A DNA stretch of 64,000 nucleotides from Rhodoferax sp. (GTDB lineage: Bacteria > Pseudomonadota > Gammaproteobacteria > Burkholderiales > Burkholderiaceae_C). Location of the stretch: positions 62,001 to 126,000 of the forward strand of contig NZ_JAUYQD010000021.1 in NCBI RefSeq assembly GCF_030697375.1, read 5' to 3'. A model generated the notes under the pieces. It made no database searches and was not told the origin of the DNA. It was given only the letters and a program-made list of their open reading frames with translations. The position numbers and the translations under genes are program-made. Below are positions 59,649-64,000 of the stretch, in pieces; the first letter of the stretch is position 1; each line of letters opens with the position of its first letter.

Positions 59649-60248
59649 ATGACTGGCGATTCTGCACCCCTCAACCTCACGAATCACTTTCTGATTGCAA
59701 TGCCCGGGCTGGACGATGCAATATTCTCAAAAAGTGTGGTCTATGTGTGTGAGCACAGTCCGCGTGGTGCGTTGGGACTGGTGATCAACAAGCCTGCGGA
59801 TATCAAAATGGGCGGGCTGTTTGGCAAGATAGAGCTTCCATTGATGCGATCCGATCTGGTCGACAGGCCGGTGCTCCAGGGTGGGCCGATGCAGGTGGAA
59901 CGTGGCTTTGTGCTGCATGAACCCACAATACCAAGCCAAGATAGACCTGATGGACCCGCGTACGCGTCCACCATGGCAATTTCTGGCGGATTGGAAATGA
60001 CAACGTCTAAGGATGTACTTGAGGCGCTGTCGAATGGAACCGGACCGCGCAAGGTATTGGTGACCTTGGGCTATTCGTCCTGGGGCGAAGGGCAGTTGGA
60101 AACCGAATTGGGATCCAACAGCTGGCTCACGGTGGATGCCGACCGAGGCATCATTTTTGACACACCGGTAGACCAACGTTATGACAAGGCATTGGCTTTG
60201 TTGGGCTTGGAGGCGTGGATGATTTCTTCACAAGCGGGCCACGCATGA
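59649..60248 (+). CDS. AlgH/YqgE-family protein (UPF0301)
   Basis: A 199-aa protein with the family start TNHFLIAMPGLDD, VYVCEHSPRGALGLVINKP, VLQGGPMQVERGFVLH and LGYSSWGEGQLE. ATG 59649 is chosen over TTG 59625 because the family begins there. Function is not defined biochemically. First in an algH-ruvX-pyrR-pyrB-pyrC' run of overlapping or nearly overlapping genes; ATGA overlap with ruvX. Confidence 0.9.
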   Translation: MTGDSAPLNLTNHFLIAMPGLDDAIFSKSVVYVCEHSPRGALGLVINKPADIKMGGLFGKIELPLMRSDLVDRPVLQGGPMQVERGFVLHEPTIPSQDRPDGPAYASTMAISGGLEMTTSKDVLEALSNGTGPRKVLVTLGYSSWGEGQLETELGSNSWLTVDADRGIIFDTPVDQRYDKALALLGLEAWMISSQAGHA

Positions 60249-60667
60249 GCAATACGACGTCGACCTCAGGCAAGGTTCCCGCGACGCTCACCACGTTTAT
60301 AGCGTTTGACTTTGGCTTGAAACGCACCGGTGTGGCGGTGGGAAATCGCGTGATGGGAACGGCACAAGCACAGGGTTCGATCCACGCGCAAGGGGATGTA
60401 CGCTTCGCACACATCGCGCAAAGGCTTAAAGAGTGGCAGCCCGATGGCATTGTGATCGGGGTGCCATACCACCCGGATGGCGCAGCCCATGAAAACACCG
60501 TGCGGGCCCAAAAATTTGGACGCCAGCTGCATGGACGATTTGGGCTTCCGGTATTTGAGGTGGATGAACGCTACAGCACCACGGAGGCGATTGCTTGCGG
60601 TGCCAAGGATGCCGATGCGGCTTCCGCGTGCATTATTTTGGAACAGTTTTTGAGGAGTTTGGTGTGA
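60245..60667 (+). CDS. ruvX: putative pre-16S rRNA nuclease / Holliday junction resolvase-like protein
   Basis: A 140-aa RNase-H-like protein (RuvX/YqgF). IAFDFGLKRTGVAVGN is the nucleotide-fold start, VIGVPYHPDG and VDERYSTTEA carry the acidic residues. ATG 60245 overlaps the algH stop (ATGA), and the stop overlaps the pyrR GTG start (GTGA). Confidence 0.92.
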   Translation: MSNTTSTSGKVPATLTTFIAFDFGLKRTGVAVGNRVMGTAQAQGSIHAQGDVRFAHIAQRLKEWQPDGIVIGVPYHPDGAAHENTVRAQKFGRQLHGRFGLPVFEVDERYSTTEAIACGAKDADAASACIILEQFLRSLV

Positions 60668-61161
60668 GCATATTGGCATTGGATGCGGAGGCGCTGTACC
60701 GCGAGATGTTACGCGGCGTGCAATTGATTTGCCGTGCGGAGACCCGCCTGGTGGGGATCACCTCAGGGGGGGCTTGGCTGGCCGAGCGTCTGCAGAGAGA
60801 CCTGAAGTTGCCGGGGCAGGCGGGCACCATTTCTTCTGCAATGCACCGTGATGATTTTGCCCAGAGGGGCCTTTCTTCCGGCGGCCAAACCCTGTTGCCC
60901 TTTGACGTCAATGGCGCCGACATTTTGGTTTTGGACGATGTGCTGTACACCGGGCGCACCATTCGGGCGGTGATCAATGAGTTGTTTGATTACGGGCGCC
61001 CGGCCAGTGTCAAATTGGCGGTGTTGGTGGACCGGGGTGGGCGCGAATTGCCGGTACAGGCCGACTTTGCCGCCGCACGCGTTGCGTTGGGTGACAACCA
61101 GTCGCTGGCCTTGGCCCGCAGTGACGCGGGTGTGTTCAGCTTTGACGTGAAAGGAGGCTGA
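60664..61161 (+). CDS. pyrR: bifunctional PyrR (uracil phosphoribosyltransferase/pyr regulator-like)
   Basis: A 165-aa phosphoribosyltransferase. The PRPP-binding motif is VLDDVLYTGRTIRAVI; the start GTG 60664 overlaps ruvX as GTGA. It sits directly before pyrB. In Bacillus PyrR controls attenuation; in this group it may act mainly as a phosphoribosyltransferase. No attenuator is obvious in the three-base gap to pyrB. Confidence 0.9.
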   Translation: MSILALDAEALYREMLRGVQLICRAETRLVGITSGGAWLAERLQRDLKLPGQAGTISSAMHRDDFAQRGLSSGGQTLLPFDVNGADILVLDDVLYTGRTIRAVINELFDYGRPASVKLAVLVDRGGRELPVQADFAAARVALGDNQSLALARSDAGVFSFDVKGG

Positions 61162-61164
61162 TCC

Positions 61165-62127
61165 ATGCTGTACAAACGCAATCCGCAACTCAACAAAAAC
61201 GGGGAGTTGATCCATCTTTTGTCGGTGGAGGGGCTACCCAAAAGCATCCTGACGCACATTTTGGACACGGCCACCAATTTCGTTTCTGTGAATGATCGGG
61301 AAGTGAAGAAGGTGCCTTTGCTGCGCGGCAAAAGTGTGTTCAACCTGTTCTTTGAGAACTCCACCCGAACCCGTACCACGTTCGAGATTGCAGCTACACG
61401 CCTCTCGGCCGATGTCATCAATCTGGACATCGCACGTTCCAGCGCCTCCAAGGGCGAGTCTCTGCTGGACACCATTGCCAATCTAAGCGCCATGGCGGCG
61501 GACATGTTTGTGGTGCGGCACAGCGAATCGGGTGCACCTTACCTGATTGCACAGCACGTTGCGCCCCATGTGCATGTGATCAACGCCGGGGACGGCCGCC
61601 ATGCCCACCCGACCCAGGGTTTGCTGGACATGTTCACCATCCGGCACTTCAAGAAAGACTTTGCCAACCTCACGGTGGCCATCGTCGGCGATGTGCTGCA
61701 CTCCCGCGTGGCGCGCTCGGACATCCATGCGCTGACCACCTTGGGCTGTGCCGAGGTGCGTGTGGTCGGTCCTAAAACACTGGTGCCCTCGGACATGGCA
61801 CAGATGGGGGTGCGGGTGTGCCACACCCTGGAAGAAGGTATTCGCGGATGCGATGTCATCATCATGCTGCGTCTGCAAAACGAGCGCATGAGTGGAGCGC
61901 TGCTACCGTCCTCCCACGAATTCTTCAAGAGCTATGGCCTCACGCCAGAGAAGTTGCAATTGGCCAAGAGCGATGCGATCGTGATGCACCCCGGCCCCAT
62001 TAACCGAGGGGTAGAGATTGATTCGGCGGTGGTCGATGGCAAGCAGAGTGTGATCCTCCCGCAGGTGACCTTTGGTATCGCAGTGCGTATGGCGGTTATG
62101 AGCATCGTGGCAGGGAATGAAGCATGA
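61165..62127 (+). CDS. pyrB: aspartate carbamoyltransferase catalytic chain
   Basis: A 320-aa transcarbamoylase for the first committed step of pyrimidine synthesis. The carbamoyl-phosphate motif [12 protein letters not shown] is at about residues 56-67; HPTQGLLDM and HPGPINRG are also present. The stop overlaps the pyrC' start by four bases, which suggests assembly with PyrC' as in Pseudomonas. Confidence 0.95.
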   Translation: MLYKRNPQLNKNGELIHLLSVEGLPKSILTHILDTATNFVSVNDREVKKVPLLRGKSVFNLFFENSTRTRTTFEIAATRLSADVINLDIARSSASKGESLLDTIANLSAMAADMFVVRHSESGAPYLIAQHVAPHVHVINAGDGRHAHPTQGLLDMFTIRHFKKDFANLTVAIVGDVLHSRVARSDIHALTTLGCAEVRVVGPKTLVPSDMAQMGVRVCHTLEEGIRGCDVIIMLRLQNERMSGALLPSSHEFFKSYGLTPEKLQLAKSDAIVMHPGPINRGVEIDSAVVDGKQSVILPQVTFGIAVRMAVMSIVAGNEA

Positions 62128-63416
62128 ATATTTTGATTCAAGGTGGCCGGGTGATCGATCCGGCAACGCAAATGGACACGGTGGCGGACATGGCCATCGC
62201 AAACGGGAAAATTTTGGCCATTGGCAACATCCCAAAGGAATTTGCTCCTGAGACCACCATAGCAGCCGATGGCTGTGTGGTGGCTCCGGGGCTGGTGGAT
62301 TTGTCTGTGCGGCTGCGAGAGCCGGGCCACGAACACGAAGGCATGTTGGCCTCGGAGATGGCGGCTGCAGTTGCCGGTGGGGTGACCAGCGTGGTGTGCC
62401 CACCGGATACCGAGCCCGTGCTGGACGAACCCGGTTTGGTGGAAATGCTGCGTTTTCGCGCCGAGCGGCTGCACCAGGCTCGTGTATTTCCCCTGGGGGC
62501 GCTCACGCGCAATTTGCAGGGTGAAGTGTTGACCGAAATGGTGGAGCTCACCGAGGCCGGTTGTGTGGGATTCAGCCAAGCCGAAGTGCCGCTGGGCAAT
62601 ACACAGGTTTTGCAGCGTGCTTTGCAATACGCCAGCACCTTTGGTTATTCCGTATGGTTGCGCCCGCAAGAGTTGTATTTGGGCAAGGGTGTGGCCGCCA
62701 GCGGCCCTTTGGCGACCCGCATGGGTTTGAGTGGCGTACCGGTAGCGGCAGAGACCATTGCATTGCATACGATTTTTGAGCTGGTGCGGGCCACCGGCGC
62801 GCGCGTGCACCTGTGCCGTTTGAGCAGTGCTGCGGGCGTGGCCCTGGTGCGCCAAGCCAAGGTGGAGGGCTTACCCGTCACTTGCGACGTGAGCATCAAT
62901 TCGCTGCACCTGACCGACGTGGATATTGGCTACTTTGACAGCCGTATGCGTCTGAACCCACCGCTGCGCCAACAGCGGGACCGTGACGCCTTGCGTGCCG
63001 GTCTTGCGGACGGAACCATTGACGCCTTGGTATCGGACCACACCCCGGTGGGGGAGGACGAGAAGACCTTGCCCTTTGCCGAAGCCGAGCCAGGTGCTAC
63101 CGGGCTGGAGTTGTTGCTGAGTCTGATGCTGAAATGGGGGCAGGCCAGTGGTTTGACGCTGAGCCAAACTCTGGGAGTTGTGACCAGTCGGCCCGCGGGT
63201 GTGCTGGGTTCGGCGCTGGGGCCTTTGTCGGCCAGTTGTGGGCGCTTGATGGTAGGTGGGGTGGCGGATGTGTGCGTGTTTAACCCCGAGGCTGCCTGGA
63301 CCGTAGAGCTCACAGCCCTTCGCAGCCAGGGGCGACATACGCCTTTTGGCGGCTACGAGCTACCGGGGCGTGTGCAGGCCACTGTAGTGGGTGGACAACT
63401 TGCCTATCGGCTGTAA
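62124..63416 (+). CDS. non-catalytic dihydroorotase-like subunit PyrC'
   Basis: A 430-aa amidohydrolase-fold protein. The family's metal-binding HxH of DLHVHxREPG reads [10 protein letters not shown] (Ser61, Arg63); the later His ligands read Arg180 and Arg232, and the carbamylated Lys is absent. Only Asp305 in SDHTP remains. Such PyrC' (PyrX) proteins in Pseudomonas have lost catalysis but are needed to assemble the PyrB holoenzyme. Overlap with pyrB supports that. An active pyrC should exist elsewhere. Confidence 0.88.
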   Translation: MNILIQGGRVIDPATQMDTVADMAIANGKILAIGNIPKEFAPETTIAADGCVVAPGLVDLSVRLREPGHEHEGMLASEMAAAVAGGVTSVVCPPDTEPVLDEPGLVEMLRFRAERLHQARVFPLGALTRNLQGEVLTEMVELTEAGCVGFSQAEVPLGNTQVLQRALQYASTFGYSVWLRPQELYLGKGVAASGPLATRMGLSGVPVAAETIALHTIFELVRATGARVHLCRLSSAAGVALVRQAKVEGLPVTCDVSINSLHLTDVDIGYFDSRMRLNPPLRQQRDRDALRAGLADGTIDALVSDHTPVGEDEKTLPFAEAEPGATGLELLLSLMLKWGQASGLTLSQTLGVVTSRPAGVLGSALGPLSASCGRLMVGGVADVCVFNPEAAWTVELTALRSQGRHTPFGGYELPGRVQATVVGGQLAYRL

Positions 63417-63431
63417 GCGGCTGCAGGCGCT

Positions 63432-64000
63432 GTGAACTGGCTGATAGCCTGCTGGCGAGCAGGCCAAGTGCTCGCCCATGTACTGCAAGGGGCATGGACT
63501 GTTCGGCGCGAATTTCCTCGCCTTAGCTCTGCCCAAAAAGAAGAGCGAATTCAGGCCTGGGCCCTTGAATTGCTTGCGCGGCTAGCTATCAAATTGGTAG
63601 TGAAGGGCCAACCATCGCTCATCGGACCGGTGCTCTTGGTAGCCAACCATATTTCCTGGCTGGACATTGTTGTGATGCATGCGGCACGCCATTGCCGTTT
63701 CATTTCCAAGGCCGATGTGCGACATTGGCCGGTGGTAGGGACTTTGGCCACCGGGGCCGACACCCTGTACATCGAACGGGGGTCTTCGCGGGATGCCATG
63801 CGGGTGGTGCACCAGATGAAGCAGAGTCTGGTGCAAGGCGACGTGCTGGCCGTGTTTCCCGAAGGCACGACGGGGGATGGCACGCGGGTGTTGCCATTCC
63901 ACGGCAACCTGTTGCAGGCGGCTATTTCTGCCGACGCTCCGGCGCAACCGGTGGCCTTGCAGTTCACCGATGACGCCACGGGAGCCCAAAGTTTAGCGCC
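63432..64000 (+). CDS. 1-acyl-sn-glycerol-3-phosphate acyltransferase (PlsC family), 3' end outside window
   Basis: An open frame from GTG 63432 (AGGCG just before) runs to the window edge, 189 codons visible. It has a hydrophobic N-terminus, then the acyltransferase motif NHISWLD (Asn-His-x4-Asp) at codons 74-80 and FPEGTTGDG, the PlsC/HxxxxD family's second motif. It acylates lysophosphatidate in membrane lipid synthesis; a lysophospholipid variant is possible. Starts 15 bases after pyrC'. Confidence 0.85.
   Translation, partial: MNWLIACWRAGQVLAHVLQGAWTVRREFPRLSSAQKEERIQAWALELLARLAIKLVVKGQPSLIGPVLLVANHISWLDIVVMHAARHCRFISKADVRHWPVVGTLATGADTLYIERGSSRDAMRVVHQMKQSLVQGDVLAVFPEGTTGDGTRVLPFHGNLLQAAISADAPAQPVALQFTDDATGAQSLA

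Overview
The window reads as a betaproteobacterial chromosome, most likely Comamonadaceae (Rhodoferax/Polaromonas-like). The basis is gene content and order: dusB-fis-purH, thiD-hemL facing a rubredoxin gene, pilGHIJ-chpA, and algH-ruvX-pyrR-pyrB-pyrC'. The right half is GC-richer housekeeping sequence. The left 27 kb is a mosaic, partly AT-rich surface-polysaccharide locus. No database search was possible; names come from motifs, length and context.

Region 1 (1-27437, + strand) is an O-antigen/capsule-type biosynthesis locus of the Wzx/Wzy kind. It opens with the 3' part of a nonulosonic-acid module: N-acetyl-sugar amidotransferase, HisH-like and HisF-like ammonia channel pair, Gfo/Idh/MocA oxidoreductase, CMP-nonulosonate synthetase, then a PtmA-like SDR. 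This resembles acetamidino-legionaminic acid clusters. It is interrupted by a decayed acetyltransferase gene and an IS200-type transposase remnant. Then come a flippase (Wzx), an unrecognised 607-aa protein, two left-handed beta-helix acetyltransferases, a sugar epimerase, a CDP-6-deoxyhexose branch (RfbG, an RmlC/WxcM-like cupin, RfbF, a reductase), three GT2 and one GT4 glycosyltransferases, and a Wzy-like polymerase. A reductase plus small phosphoglycosyl transferase and a WbpM/FlaA1-type dehydratase probably supply and load the first sugar (QuiNAc or FucNAc type). The rml genes are damaged: rmlB is an N-terminally truncated remnant and rmlD carries a one-base frameshift in a C6 run, while rmlA and rmlC are intact.

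Region 2 (27438-32187, - strand) is a yjbEFGH/gfcABCD-type exopolysaccharide secretion locus. YjbG, YjbH and a C-terminal PAP2 phosphatase domain are fused in one 1188-aa protein. A strong UUCG-loop terminator lies between yjbE and yjbF.

Region 3 (32308-40670, - strand) holds tRNA-Met(CAT), an enoyl-CoA hydratase, an M61 peptidase, dsbC, a UbiH-type hydroxylase, and two tandem 7TMR-DISM membrane proteins whose GGDEF signature is lost.

Region 4 (40702-48447) holds ychF, a YqaA/DedA-like gene, dusB-fis, purH, a 565-bp gap flanked by two terminators, hemL-thiD, and a 57-aa rubredoxin.

Region 5 (48513-58159) is the Chp/Pil chemosensory operon for twitching motility (pilG, pilH, pilI, pilJ, chpA). 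ChpA carries a perfect 20-copy CCAGAG repeat encoding (Pro-Glu)20.

Region 6 (58132-64000) holds a photolyase, then algH-ruvX-pyrR-pyrB-pyrC'-plsC with overlapping or nearly overlapping reading frames. The dihydroorotase-like PyrC' has lost most metal ligands and is probably a structural partner of PyrB.
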